Assembly: GCA_018857735.1 (NCBI GenBank)
Contig: JABMCL010002980.1
Span: 338,501-402,500 of the forward strand
Length of the DNA stretch: 64,000 bases
Direction: 5' to 3'
From: Alviniconcha marisindica
Lineage: Eukaryota > Mollusca > Gastropoda > Provannidae
The notes under the pieces were generated by a model that saw only the letters and a list, made by a program, of their open reading frames with translations, did no database searches and had not been told where the DNA came from. Of the stretch, positions 38,701 to 46,700 are shown one piece after another (the first letter of the stretch is position 1; the number at the start of each line of letters is the position of its first letter). Made by a program: the position numbers and the translations under genes.

Positions 38701-39356
38701 TTATAACTTATATAAGTTATATAATTTATAAAATATGAAATGTTTGTAAAAACTGGCCAGGCGGTCAGCTGGCATGCCTAGTATAGTAGTAACACTCATC
38801 AGTCAAGTAAATGAGCAACACTGATCATGACACGCTTACACGGTTTTAATTATTTATTTAATATGAGTCAAAATTAAGATTAAAAAAAACAAGGTAAAAG
38901 AAAATCAAAGGGCCCATGGTCTGCGCTGCTCTGTGAAGCAAACCACACGTGCTGATGCCGAGAAACTAGAGGCATGTCTTTATGGATTTTACAATACCTA
39001 AATTCGGCAGTCGGTACATACCTGGCATTTTCGATTCTCGTCTATTGAGTATCTAAATCTGCGCTTTTGAACAACAATTAATGCAGGATAAAACCTGAAA
39101 CAAACGTAATAAAGAAAAAACGTGTTGTAACAAAACGCACAAATGGATGCCGGCAATCGAGAACTTGGGCACCGTATGGCACAGCAAAACAATCAATGGA
39201 ATCAAAACAAATCAGAAAATATCGAATACTTAATTGATACATATAACTGGCTGTTAAGCTACCGTACACTTTAACAACAATAATAAAAGCGATTCAGTTC
39301 AAGCGTTAAACAGAAAAACGTGTTCTCCACATGCATGTTCCCCTACCTGACGCCAT
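15795..39356 (-). CDS. EIF4B: Eukaryotic translation initiation factor 4B (17 coding exons)
   Basis: Minus-strand exons, 5' to 3': 39356-39347, 32583-32440, 31966-31779, 31338-31231, 29426-29342, 28663-28580, 27926-27537, 26822-26759, 25933-25890, 25478-25265, 23870-23740, 23321-23140, 21186-21102, 19122-19032, 17571-17502, 16037-16002, 15854-15795. Total is 1986 nt, or 661 aa plus stop; all phases agree and all introns are GT-AG. Human EIF4B is 611 aa. Domains: basic N-terminus with SLTEFLQNED (about residues 4-23); RRM about 88-162 with RNP2 AFVGNL (90-95) and RNP1 RGFGYVEF (128-135); Asp/Arg/Gly repeats (about 207-337, the DRYG-domain counterpart); PRLNLQPRT and SSIFGSAKPVDTAAKERE (exon 10); PAPPPKENAW (exon 12); acidic C-terminus NKFAAIMDDDDGSD. 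The family stimulates eIF4A helicase and 40S recruitment in the cytoplasm. Introns are crowded with repeats. Confidence 0.95.
16002..16037 (-). CDS. EIF4B: EIF4B exon 16 (36 nt)
   Basis: Twelve codons, VTVNKDPVASLG, phase 0 on both sides. Acceptor ccactgcag, donor gtaagt (strong). Because it is a multiple of three it could be skipped without a frameshift. Confidence 0.75.
16795..17048 (-). mobile_element. tRNA-derived SINE, family 1 copy A
   Basis: On the minus strand: A-box atagctcagtggttagagcg and B-box GGGTTTGAATCCC, then a body containing taaaagatcccagtcattc and a conserved tail caggtggcaggttacagct. In EIF4B intron 15. Confidence 0.75.
17140..17475 (-). mobile_element. tRNA-derived SINE, family 2 copy A
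   Basis: The minus strand begins with a degraded tRNA-like head (gtagagcatcagacc, gggttccagtccca), then a body with ctgtacagctcctgtgtgg. It ends near the gcgccacctattcc block shared with 51900-51925. A (TTAG)n tract (17212-17236) interrupts it. Confidence 0.6.
17502..17571 (-). CDS. EIF4B: EIF4B exon 15
   Basis: Encodes HGKEKQLPKTIADMPKLDQG with flanking residues. Acceptor cctccacag, donor gtgagt; phase compatible with exons 14 and 16. Confidence 0.82.
19032..19122 (-). CDS. EIF4B: EIF4B exon 14
   Basis: Encodes RRGGYGRGYSSGRQDGRRYD and RHDEAPSHK, an RGG-like segment absent from the human C-terminal region. Acceptor gcatggcag, donor gtatag; phase fits both neighbours. Confidence 0.85.
20196..20990. 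repeat. Minisatellite in EIF4B intron 13
   Basis: About 17 units of roughly 40-46 bp around cagcatggggtacccattac and cagcatgggtcagccttcag. The open frame across it is repeat-driven. It ends at a C16 tract (21002-21017), about 85 bp from exon 13's donor. Confidence 0.92.
21102..21186 (-). CDS. EIF4B: EIF4B exon 13
   Basis: Encodes LSSGSTGSQEDRNSHNSYRR and DDRRSSEE. Acceptor cattgcag, donor gtgagt; phase fits both neighbours. Confidence 0.87.
21540..22290 (+). pseudogene. THAP-domain pseudogene inside a degenerate inverted-repeat element
   Basis: From ATG 21731 the frame reads MPAYCVAANCNNSQTTPG, a Trp-containing segment (KWIKFIQFKRADFL) and LCREHFSECDF, then HDVPVLF. This is the C2CH pattern (C-x4-C, then C-x2-H) of a THAP zinc finger with an AVPT-like end. 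In-frame stops at 21827 and 21965, plus a third later, make it a pseudogene. Flanking inverted segments are 21623-21664 and 22094-22132. THAP domains occur in P-element-type transposases and in host genes. It lies in EIF4B intron 12, antisense to the gene. Confidence 0.7.
22675..22925. mobile_element. Non-LTR 3'-end relic with CA/TA simple repeats
   Basis: AATAATAATAAA boundary, tttttataaagcacaaaat, then CATA/CA repeats; resembles 6045-6410. Confidence 0.35.
23140..23321 (-). CDS. EIF4B: EIF4B exon 12
   Basis: Encodes ARRDSETSRTSDDSHSAEKD, then KMVPAPPPKENAWSRP, matching the human MPAPPPKENAW motif. Ends in phase 0 with donor gtgagt. Confidence 0.93.
23340..23739 (-). repeat. Intron 11 array derived from EIF4B exon 11 3' end
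   Basis: Degenerate tandem units of about 45-55 bp contain a match to the exon 11 terminus (gagcagctccagcagtaaaacc on the minus strand) plus donor-proximal intron. Clear copies adjoin 23695, 23650, 23606 and 23564, with a further one near 23345-23395. Nearly the whole intron is this array. Confidence 0.8.
23740..23870 (-). CDS. EIF4B: EIF4B exon 11 (Ser/Arg-rich, NAGNAG acceptor)
   Basis: Encodes YRDLREMKDTREGARTRRDS and GRERRLSSSSSKTG. Two RxRxxS matches (RTRRDS, RERRLS) occupy the region equivalent to the human S6K/RSK site. The acceptor is a tandem CAGCAG: use of the upstream AG gives 131 nt, of the downstream AG 128 nt (exon end 23867), both in frame. Donor gtcagt. Confidence 0.9.
23880..24650. 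repeat. Minisatellite in EIF4B intron 10 abutting exon 11 acceptor
   Basis: About 15 units of 46-53 bp with cores gtatcagtcacacatgtagt and gggcacacacaccaggatac. The array starts within 10 bp of the exon 11 acceptor, so its branch site and pyrimidine tract must lie in repeat DNA. Confidence 0.93.
24890..25264 (-). repeat. Copies of EIF4B exon 10 donor edge
   Basis: The junction sequence (minus strand: gggaaag|gttagagtggtta) recurs with boundaries near 25176, 25032 and 24950 in intron 10, embedded in larger duplicated blocks (cagcctcggttagaacagaa-like). Confidence 0.8.
25265..25478 (-). CDS. EIF4B: EIF4B exon 10
   Basis: Encodes ETARERPRLNLQPRTKPVEK and SSIFGSAKPVDTAAKERE, highly diagnostic EIF4B motifs, then a charged helix (IEEKMKKL). 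Acceptor actcaacag, donor gttaga, with copies of the donor edge repeated in intron 10. Confidence 0.93.
25890..25933 (-). CDS. EIF4B: EIF4B exon 9 (microexon-like, 44 nt)
   Basis: Encodes EDRSEKGGSRDGSQ. Acceptor gtgcatacag, donor gtaaga. Tandem degenerate copies of its acceptor edge lie upstream in intron 8. Confidence 0.85.
25934..26345 (-). repeat. Copies of EIF4B exon 9 acceptor edge
   Basis: Acceptor-like segment (minus strand: gtgcacacag|GGAAGA) recurs at boundaries 26038 and 26141, with degenerate forms near 26216 and 26332. Unit about 103-105 bp, including gctagaatgatatcactgtc. Confidence 0.75.
26759..26822 (-). CDS. EIF4B: EIF4B exon 8
   Basis: Encodes YGGRRDGGYRRDDEGGRPSY, continuing the DRYG-like region. 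Acceptor ttatttcag, donor gtgagc. Confidence 0.92.
27537..27926 (-). CDS. EIF4B: EIF4B exon 7 (DRYG-like repeat domain)
   Basis: 390 nt made almost wholly of Asp-Arg-Gly-Phe/Tyr repeats (units such as GFSDRSGG, RYGDRDRN, FGDRRGFGDR). It corresponds to the DRYG domain, which in mammals mediates self-association and eIF3 binding. Internal units are near-identical at the DNA level, so copy number may vary. Acceptor gtgtttcag, donor gtgagt. Confidence 0.94.
28120..28579 (-). repeat. Duplicated EIF4B exon 6 donor block plus gatcaatgcca minisatellite
   Basis: The exon 6 donor (28579/28580) has a copy with boundary 28444/28445, including flanking ggggttttgggtgg-like and tttggggatagacac sequence. 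Adjacent 28135-28330 is a degenerate minisatellite of ggatcaatgccagtgtgtca. Confidence 0.8.
28580..28663 (-). CDS. EIF4B: EIF4B exon 6
   Basis: Encodes DRDDWRGGGGDPN and EGDWRKRDPPSF, equivalent to the human TDWRARP segment. Acceptor ttgcacag, donor gtacgg (weak). The donor segment has a second copy 135 bp into the intron. Confidence 0.88.
29060..29225 (+). mobile_element. tRNA-derived SINE, family 2 copy B
   Basis: Head tagttcagttggtagagcat and ctgactgaaaagccaggcg, body gtccgtacagccccagagtg and atcaacatctgtgtgcac. Compared with 51870-52130 it lacks the central B-box segment. In EIF4B intron 5. Confidence 0.65.
29342..29426 (-). CDS. EIF4B: EIF4B exon 5 (end of RRM)
   Basis: Encodes the last RRM strand (SGRKLRVDLAE) and the start of the Gly/Arg/Asp-rich region. 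Acceptor cttctacag, donor gtcagt. Confidence 0.92.
30285..31110 (-). mobile_element. CR1/Jockey-like LINE, 5'-truncated, C-terminal reverse transcriptase fragment
   Basis: The minus strand from about 31110 encodes NLGVIFDSNLSMKNHVIKIC, then LSQLDCCSCLLMGIPNSVIQ, PLQKVQNFAARLL and LEKLHWLPISQCIKYK. This is the conserved thumb region at the C-terminus of CR1-clade RTs (LDYCNSLL, LQRVQNAAARL, LHWLPV). The 3' end at 30285 has the same tail as 8816-8965. It is 5'-truncated and inactive, within EIF4B intron 4, same strand as the gene. Confidence 0.85.
31231..31338 (-). CDS. EIF4B: EIF4B exon 4 (RNP1 of RRM)
   Basis: Exactly 36 codons in phase 0, with RNP1 octamer RGFGYVEF and the following helix KEALINALSVNEE. 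Acceptor ttttacag, donor gtaaga. Confidence 0.95.
31779..31966 (-). CDS. EIF4B: EIF4B exon 3 (RNP2 of RRM)
   Basis: Encodes FDRSKLPTAPKAARGP, conserved in EIF4B/EIF4H just before the RRM, and PPYTAFVGNLAYDVSEE, which contains the RNP2 hexamer. Acceptor accatcag, donor gtacag. Confidence 0.95.
32440..32583 (-). CDS. EIF4B: EIF4B exon 2
   Basis: Acceptor gttgcag, donor gtgagt. Encodes a Lys-rich N-terminus (GKKKIKSKGKT), then SLTEFLQNED, the most conserved N-terminal EIF4B motif, and a Trp-containing linker (SSSWAAEMENADVD). Confidence 0.92.
34008..34135. repeat. Near-perfect 61-bp inverted repeat (hairpin) with 6-nt loop
   Basis: Arms 34008-34068 and 34075-34135 differ at only 3 of 61 positions; the loop is tgaagc. 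It starts tttgtaggggtgtccacagg and ends with the complement. It could be a foldback MITE or a hairpin RNA precursor. In EIF4B intron 1. Confidence 0.92.
35668..35719. repeat. (GA)n microsatellite
   Basis: Twenty-six GA units in EIF4B intron 1, with looser GA-rich sequence to about 35930. Confidence 0.95.
35940..37287. other. EIF4B intron 1, nothing recognised
   Basis: AT-rich unique-looking sequence with short TA repeats; no coding or repeat-family signal. Confidence 0.5.
37288..37556. mobile_element. piggyBac-like MITE, copy 2
   Basis: TTAA at both ends (37288-37291, 37553-37556) with termini CCCCTTCA / TGAAGGGG. The subterminal right end (tttacaggttggggcggtga) matches copy 1 (tttacaggctggggcagtga). 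Contains a C14 tract. In EIF4B intron 1. Confidence 0.7.
37560..39340. other. EIF4B intron 1, 5' portion, nothing recognised
   Basis: AT-rich; scattered short open frames without conserved motifs. Confidence 0.5.
39347..39356 (-). CDS. EIF4B: EIF4B exon 1 (start codon)
   Basis: Ten coding bases, ATG GCG TCA G, followed by donor gtaggg. Spliced to exon 2 they give MASAGKKK, paralleling human MAASAKKK. Found because exon 2 requires one preceding base and an upstream ATG. Intron 1 is about 6.8 kb. Confidence 0.85.
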
Positions 39357-39380
39357 GTTGAGAAAAAGCAAGAAGGACGT
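39357..39380 (-). promoter_or_regulatory. Candidate 5' terminal oligopyrimidine (TOP) leader of EIF4B
   Basis: Reading minus-strand into the ATG, the leader is pyrimidine-rich (CCTTCTTGCTTTTTCTC, then aac ATG). Vertebrate EIF4B is a TOP mRNA regulated through mTOR. The true transcription start is not visible from sequence. Confidence 0.3.
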
Positions 39381-39858
39381 ATCTAATCATACAAAATCAT
39401 ACAAAGAGTATCAACTTTTTACACAACTGCAACGTTAATCCTGGTTTCCTGCTACTTTCACTTGTCGTGCCAAACGTCTTTTTCGTTTTCTCTCACACAG
39501 TATTTATGTTTCATATGGAAGTTCATGCTTTCTCTTCGTGCATTATTTTATTATTATGCGTTGTTTAAATGACACAGGATGGCGGGATTTGCTTTCACTG
39601 ATCTTGTCAATTAATATCTCTGCTATGTGTATGTCAGTTTACAGTTTCATAGTTATCATCATAATTATTATATTGAACAAACAACAACAGCTTTTTTAAA
39701 ATTCAAAATGACAAAGATGCAACAAAGGTGTAAAACTGAGAACAAAAATGTACACATAAGCATTACCAACCAACAAATAATCGGCAAATCGAAACATTGC
39801 TCAACAGTAAAGGCTTCTTCTGCCAATGCCAGCATATATTGCTATACACTTCATACAT

Positions 39859-39859
<1 letters not shown>

Positions 39860-39924
<65 letters not shown>

Positions 39925-39940
39925 TACCCCCCCCCCCCCC
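39860..39940. repeat. (CA)n plus C14 tract
   Basis: About 60 bp of CA followed by cgcata and 14 C residues, upstream of EIF4B. Confidence 0.95.
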
Positions 39941-40415
39941 TCCACACATACACACATACTGGTCCTTCCTTCTTTTCTTTTTGAGACTGAAGGAACACAT
40001 CCTCAAACACACAGTTTTTCCAATTTATATTGGCAAGAAATCAAAAGCGAAAACTTTGAAATTAAAGATAGCATTTTATTCTGAGACTCACTCTTGGTTT
40101 TAGAGAAAAAAATCAACTTGTGATGATTATTAGAGGAGTCAGATGTACAAGACACCAACTATTACTGTCATAGCTCACATACATACTCTGTCATCATAAG
40201 GTTGATGGACACATTAATTCATTTTCCCAATCAGTTCAAATGTCCGCATAGGCTAAAGCCTGTACTAGCAAATGAATGTATCCTAAATTGACTTAACATG
40301 CAGATGCCAACTTTGTTTAGCTGTGCATTCACTCACACAAAACATTTTCACCTTTCTGCAATCAAAGGTATGGCCATTTCAAAACATGTTTTGTCCAAAT
40401 AGCAGAACAGACCAC

Positions 40416-40438
40416 AGTGTGTGTGTGTGTGTGTGTGT

Positions 40439-40497
<59 letters not shown>
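40416..40497. repeat. (GT)n microsatellite
   Basis: About 80 bp with one ggtg interruption, in the EIF4B-LZTFL1 intergenic region. Confidence 0.95.
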
Positions 40498-40499
<2 letters not shown>

Positions 40500-41087
40500 A
40501 TGCTGAAGGGTCTACAGAGCAATTTTTTGTATGATATAACTTTGCAGGCCTTTTTAACTCTGTCAGTGATTGAGAAAATGCATTTATGCATCAGTCAACA
40601 TTAGGATCATGTTGATGGTAAATATTCCCATTATGGTATTGTTACTATTATCAGTGTTATTATTGCTTCGTTCTATCAGCCTTGTCCCATCATTCGATAA
40701 GTTTATTTCTTATTTATGTCACTCTGGAACAGCTAGTGTCTATTTATATTTTACCCGATTTCCACAAAAAGACTGCCCGGCGATTTAGCGATTTCATAGT
40801 GCTTTTTTCGCTCTGTTTTATTAACAGATTTTTTTTCTCGGAAACTATAACAAGAAAAAATTAAGAAAAGAATTATTGATGGAGACATTTTTTAATCATA
40901 CAAAAAAATGTTTGCTCCGTAGAGCCTTTACCTCGGTATTAAACATTGCATCGCATCCGTCCACAAACAGCAGTTTGTAAGCTGGATCGAATCGGGCTGT
41001 GACGTGCATGTTTCTACAGTTTCCTACAAATTTCGTCTAGATTAATGTAGGAATGGTATCAGTTTACATTTGTTACTTATATATGAG

Positions 41088-41101
41088 GTTTACGTGGCAA
41101 C
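41088..41101 (+). promoter_or_regulatory. Imperfect RFX X-box upstream of LZTFL1
   Basis: GTTTACGTGGCAAC: the right half-site GGCAAC fits the X-box consensus perfectly and the left half is degenerate. RFX X-boxes are typical of ciliary gene promoters and LZTFL1 is a ciliary gene. The 5' end of LZTFL1 is not otherwise visible, so promoter assignment is inferred. Confidence 0.3.
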
Positions 41102-41896
41102 CAAATAATGATTCGGCTGTTCTATCATTTTGCTTTTTCAGGGGAAAAACATGTTTTTGTAGGGTTTTCTTCTTTTTCCAGTAAATATGCAAGATCAGTG
41201 TTGATCGTTACACATATTTTTGGGTGTGCGAAGAGCGTTGTGGCTGAAGTGGAAGATAAGTGGAGGGGAGAAAAACTAAGAGTCCTAAGTCTGAGAAATC
41301 GGGGTGCTATATAGCAGAAGCGCCTCTGTAGGCAGTGTGGAGCTGCTGGCAGCCATGACTGCCTTTTCTGCTTCTTTAAAAAAATAATTTTTATTGCTTG
41401 TAAAATAAGTGCAATGATCACCTAGAATTTTCATCAGCCGGTGCCCCTGTAAGCCGAGGCAAATTGCTGCCAAAAATTAAATATAAAAAAAGTGCCCTGG
41501 CAACAACAAAAATGGTTCATGCAAAGAATTCTATCGAAAAGCAATGTGAAAACTGAATTTTTGCTAACCAGCCCTAGTAAAAATCTACCAGTCCCCAGAA
41601 CCAACACCCTCAATTTGTTCTGGTTTCCTGCTGTTAATTTTTTTAATTTTTTTTAATTTTTACTGTGTTTGACTGTGGAAGTTTGTTTTGACTGTTTTGG
41701 TTCTTTGTAATGGGATCCAGTTTGGAGCAATAGCACATAAAAGATACATTCTTCTTCTTTTTCTTCTTCCATAAAGTGGTGAACATCATTTTGTTGATGA
41801 TTCTGTCGCTACTGAGGAGGTTGCGAAGATTTGGGTGATTGTTGTGGTACTTAGTGAATGTAGGCAAAGGAATGGGAAAATAATAATAATAATTTA

Positions 41897-42410
41897 AGTT
41901 CAGCACATCATAATAATCATTGGTGACACAAATATTTTTTATAAAAATAATGATAATTCTGTGTCTGTTTTTATTTATTTGTTTATTTCTTTGGGGTTGT
42001 TTGTTTCTTCCTGTGTTTTATTGTTGTTTGGTTTGTTTGTAGGCAGTTATTATTATTAACAATTTTACCAATAATTACCAGCTATTCTGTTCCCTGGGGT
42101 AGGCTATGTCAGCATCCCCTGTAAAATGTGACCTTGTCAGACTTTTCTTCTTCAAAATTTGCTGAGTTTTTCAGGTGGAAATTGTTTTTTCTTAAGAATT
42201 ATAAATTCTGGAACCCAGTACTGTGGATGGTTCAGAGTGTGAAGACAACCTTTTGATTTCAACTCAGCACATCGTAATAATTATTGGTGACACAAATATT
42301 TTATAAAAGTTATGATAATTCTGTCTTTTTGTTTTTGTTTGTTTATTTCTTTGGAGTTGTTTATTTCTTCCTGTGTTTTTGTTATTGTTGTTGTTTGGTT
42401 TGTTTGTTGT
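41897..42410. repeat. Direct duplication of about 150 bp
   Basis: 41897-42045 and 42260-42410 share gcacatcataataatcattg, ggtgacacaaatatttt, gataattctgt and a T/G-rich tail (gtttatttctttgg, gttgtttatttcttcctgtg). Separated by about 215 bp of unrelated sequence. Confidence 0.8.
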
Positions 42411-42439
42411 TTTCTTAGTACATTGTTCAGTGAGATGCT

Positions 42440-42515
42440 TGCTTTTTACCATCACCCTGATATAACCGCACTGGTTGACTGGGCGTAAAACACCTACTTA
42501 CTTACTTGCTTTTTT
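42440..42515 (-). repeat. Short interspersed repeat (CAGTCAACC family), minus copy
   Basis: Reverse complement contains gtaagtaagtaggtgttttacgc-type sequence, core ttttacgcccagtcaacc and gcggttatatcagggtga. Plus-strand relatives are at about 18787-18830, 20146-20198, 44108-44160, 53048-53110 and 59893-59945. Confidence 0.7.
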
Positions 42516-43173
42516 CTCTGGATTTATGTTGGTTTTACATGCAGGGGACCATTGAGTGAGCCTTTGACAAATGGGGAGGAGTGAAGGGGTGGGGGGGGGG
42601 GAGAAGGTATGCATTTTATAAAGGAACCATTGGGTTATTTTGATAATGAAAGTCACTGTCTCCCATGACTTTTTTGCCAAGAGATGCTGTCTTTGTGAAG
42701 TCCTGGACTGACCCCTAAAAGCCAGGATCTCCACCTTACTGATGGTCTGCACTTACCAATCATCACCATTACTAATTATGTACATAATGTATGAATTATG
42801 TAACGTATACATATATTGCATACATTTTTCTTTTCACCCAACATGCTGTTGAGACAAAATCCTTTTGGACAATGCCTTTTAGATGAGTGCTGATGGGACG
42901 ATACACTGCTGAGCCAGCTGTCAGTTAAATGGCAGCTGCTGATTTGCATCTGACTATATTCACAACATGCATGACCTCTGAACCCTGAAAAGTTATCATT
43001 TTCAAGGTGAAGGTTGTGTCAGATTTTTATTCCAGCCACAGATCTTTCAGCCCTTAGGCAAAAGAGATGTGGTCATCACTACTGTTATGTGTTTTGTTTG
43101 TGGTTGTTTTTAACACAAGTATGAAATGTATGCACCTAGGGCTCATTTGAGAAAGGGTGCTCAAAGACCCCAC

Positions 43174-43204
<31 letters not shown>

Positions 43205-43603
43205 CAAGTCACCCACTCCTTCATCCCACCCCACTCCCATTTCAGTAGTCAGCAAAGTTTCTGCTAATCCATGAGCACTGGGAGAGACAGTTTTACCTTT
43301 GAACTGCAGAGTGCTTTTTTGTGTGTGGCTTTTTTGGTTTGAGTTTGTTTGTTCTTGTTTTTTGTTGTTTTTGTTTTTTGGTTGTTGTTGTTGTTTTTGG
43401 TTGTTGTTGTTTTGTTTTGGGGGCATTTTATTGACCATTTCCTTTTGTTCTTATTCTGTAATGTATTAGTTTAGTAAATATTCAGAATTCTTCAGAAATC
43501 TTCTCTATCATCAGTATTTACACTGCTGAAAAAGAAACGTGTGTGAGTGTGTGTGTATGTGCATTACTTGATGAATGTGGATGCAACATATATGTTGCAG
43601 ACA

Positions 43604-43728
43604 ATGGAGTTAGGCGTAAACGAGCACCACCAGAATCAGGTCATCAACTACATCCGCTTTGCTCGCTACCAGAGAGGTCAGAGATTGAGGGCTGTGGATG
43701 CCTGTTTTGAAGACCTGAAGGACAGCAG
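43604..43728 (+). CDS. LZTFL1: LZTFL1 coding exon 1
   Basis: Residues 1-41 and two bases of Arg42; [20 protein letters not shown] matches the most conserved N-terminal block. The exon begins at 43601 after ttgcag. Only this first donor (43729) keeps the frame; downstream copies would read straight into TAA. Confidence 0.94.
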
Positions 43729-46700
43729 GTAAGCTAAGTGTGTGTTTGTGTGGATGGGTCGGCGTATGGTTAAGGTGGGTAGACAGATGTGGATGCCTGT
43801 TTTGAAGACCTGAAGGACAGCAGGTAAGCTAAGTGTGTGCTTGTGTGGATGGGTCGGTGTATGGTTAAGGTGGGTAGACAGATGTGGATGCCTGTTTTGA
43901 AGACCTGAAGGACAGCAGGTAAGCTAAGTGTGTGCTTGCGTGGATGGGTCGGCGTATGTTCACAGTTAGCAGACCGATGTGGGTGCCTGTTTTGAAGACT
44001 CAAAGGACAGCAGGCAAACAAAGTGTGCTTGAGTGGGTAGGTAGATGTATGGTTATGGTGGGTGCGGTGTATGCATGTTCTGAAGACCTGAAGGACATCA
44101 GGTAAGCAGTAAGTAAATCGGTGTTTTACGCCCAGTCAACCAGTGCGGTTATATCAGGGCCATAGATGGTAAGCAAAGTGTGTGCTTGCGTGGATGGGTC
44201 GGCCTAAGGTCACGGTGGGTAGACAGATGTGGATGCCTGTTTTGAAGACCCAAGTACAGCAGGTAAAAAAAGTGTGCTTGAGTGGGTAGGTAGGTGTGTG
44301 GTTATGGTGGGTAGATGGATATAGTGTATGCATGGTGTGAAGACCTGAAGGACAGCAGGTAAACAGTGCGTGTGCTTGAGTGGATGGGTTGGTGTATGGC
44401 GGTGGTGGGTAGATGGATATAGTGTACACTTCAGTGTACATAATACATTGTTTGATTCGCGGTGAATATGTTTTGATTAGTGAGCTTCTAGATAAATCCA
44501 GACTTTTTTTACTTCACTTGATCTTGAACATCTTTGACAAGGTTCAAGTTAACTGGTACTTTCTGGCATTTTACTGGTTAAGATCAGCATATACCAGGAA
44601 AAAATCAACAATAGGTCAACCATACCACCTGAAAAAGAGATGATATATATATACACACAACAGACACAGAGAGAGTGCATGCAATGCGTGCGCATGCACA
44701 ATCTTCTGTGTGTGTGTGTGTGTATGCGTGTGTGTGCGTGCATGCATGCATGTATGCGTGCATGTATGCGTGCATGTGTGTGTTTGCACATGCACACTTG
44801 TATGTTCTGGACAGGGAAGGGAGCAGGGTATTTGCAAGTAGAGGTCTAGTAGTAGTAGTATAGACAGCCATGTATCTGACCAGTTTCCATAAACCACTTT
44901 CACCACCTTAAAGATGTCACACCCAGTTGGAAAATGTCTAGCACGATCACTGTTTAATTGTAGAGGTCCTGGGACCTAGTTGCCAGTCTGTCAATTTGTT
45001 AATGCTGCACACTTTGGAATGGCAGTCACAGTGACCCCCCCATGCTACCCTTTAGTGCATGCTGACATTTACAGAGTGAGAAAATGACACTGTCCCAATG
45101 GGCAAAGTGACAGTGATGACTGATGGTTCACTGGCTGTTACAGACTGGTAGATGAGACATTCACTGATGGTTCACTGGCTGTTACAGACTGGTAGATGAG
45201 ACATTCACTGATGGTTCACTGGCTGTTACTGACTGGTAGATGAGACATTCATGGATGGTTCACTGGCTGTTACAGACTGGTAGATGAGACATTCATGGAT
45301 GGTTCACTGGCTGTTACAGACTGGTAGATGAGACATTCACTGATGGTTCACTGGCGGTTACAGACTGGTAGATGAGACGTTCACCATCGATGAAGTGACA
45401 GAGATGCTGGACGGCCTGCTGACGGTGGTTCGCAGCGAGGTGGAGTCAGAGCTGATCAACACGGCCCACACCAACGTGCTGATGATGCGACAGATGTTCC
45501 AGCAGGCGGAGAAGTGGCACCTGAAGCTGCAGGCAGACATCTCAGAGCTGGAGAACAGGTGATGAAGGAGGGAGTGGGTGGGAGGTGTTCTGTAGGCAGC
45601 AGAGACCAGGCATTAGGATGCAGGGGAAGGTGTGGGGGGGGGGGGGGGGGATGCAGTTAGCAGAGACCAGGTGTTAGGATGCAGGGAGGCTGTGTGGGGG
45701 GTGGAGTTAGAGACCAGGTGTAAGGATCCCTGGGGTGGGGGTGGGGGGGTGGGGGGGGGAGTTAATAGCAGAGACCAGGTGTGGAGGAGGTGGGGGGGTG
45801 CAGTAGCAGAGACCAGGTTAGGATGAGGGGGGGGGGCGTTGCAAACAAGAGTAGCAGGGGGACCAGGGTTAGGATGAGGTGGGGGGGTGCAGTTAGCAGA
45901 GACCAGGAGTTAGGATGCAGGAGGAAGGGGGGGGTGCAGTTAGCAGAGACCAGGGTTAGGTGCTAGGGGGGGGGGTGCAGGAGGTGTAGGAGGGGGGGGG
46001 GGTGCAGTTAGCAGAGACCAGAGTTAGGATGCAGGGGGTGGGGGGGTGCAGTTAGCAGAGACCAGGAGTTAGGATGCGAGGGGGGGGGGGGGGGGTGCAG
46101 TTAACAGAGACCAGAGTTATGATGCAGGGGGGATGGGGGGCAAGTTGAGCAGAGACCAGGAGATGGGGGGGGTGCAGTTACAGAGACCAGAGTTAGATGC
46201 AGGGGGGAATGGGGGGTGGCGAAGTTAGCAGAGACCAGGTTAGATGCAGGGGGGATGGGGGTGCAGTTACAAGACAGTTATGATGCGTGCAGTGTTATGA
46301 TGCAGGGGGATGGGGGGTGCAGTTAGCAGAGACCAGATGTTATGATGCAGGGGGATGGGGGGTCAGTTACAGAGACCAGATGTTATGATGCAGGTGTGGG
46401 GGCATGAAGATTTTATGATGCAGTTAGCAGAGACGGGCATGGTGTGTGTTATGATGCAGGGGGGATGGGTGTGTGCAGTTAGCAGAGACCAGGTGTTAGT
46501 GTGCAGGAGTGATGGGTGCAAATTACGGGCAGGTTTTGTTCAGTTTTTTCAATTAGCTGATTGCTTTTGCGATTGTGTGTAGTTCTTGAGCAGTCAATGC
46601 CCTCATGTCACATGTGAAATTTGAAAGAGTGACTATTTTTATTTTTAATGTGTTTCTTTATGGTAATTCTCCACCAAAATGACCCCCCTTCACAAGTGAT

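Noticed and set aside
39860..40497. CRISPR-like or other structured arrays
   Set aside because: Simple CA/GT microsatellites; no spacer-repeat structure, and the DNA is eukaryotic.
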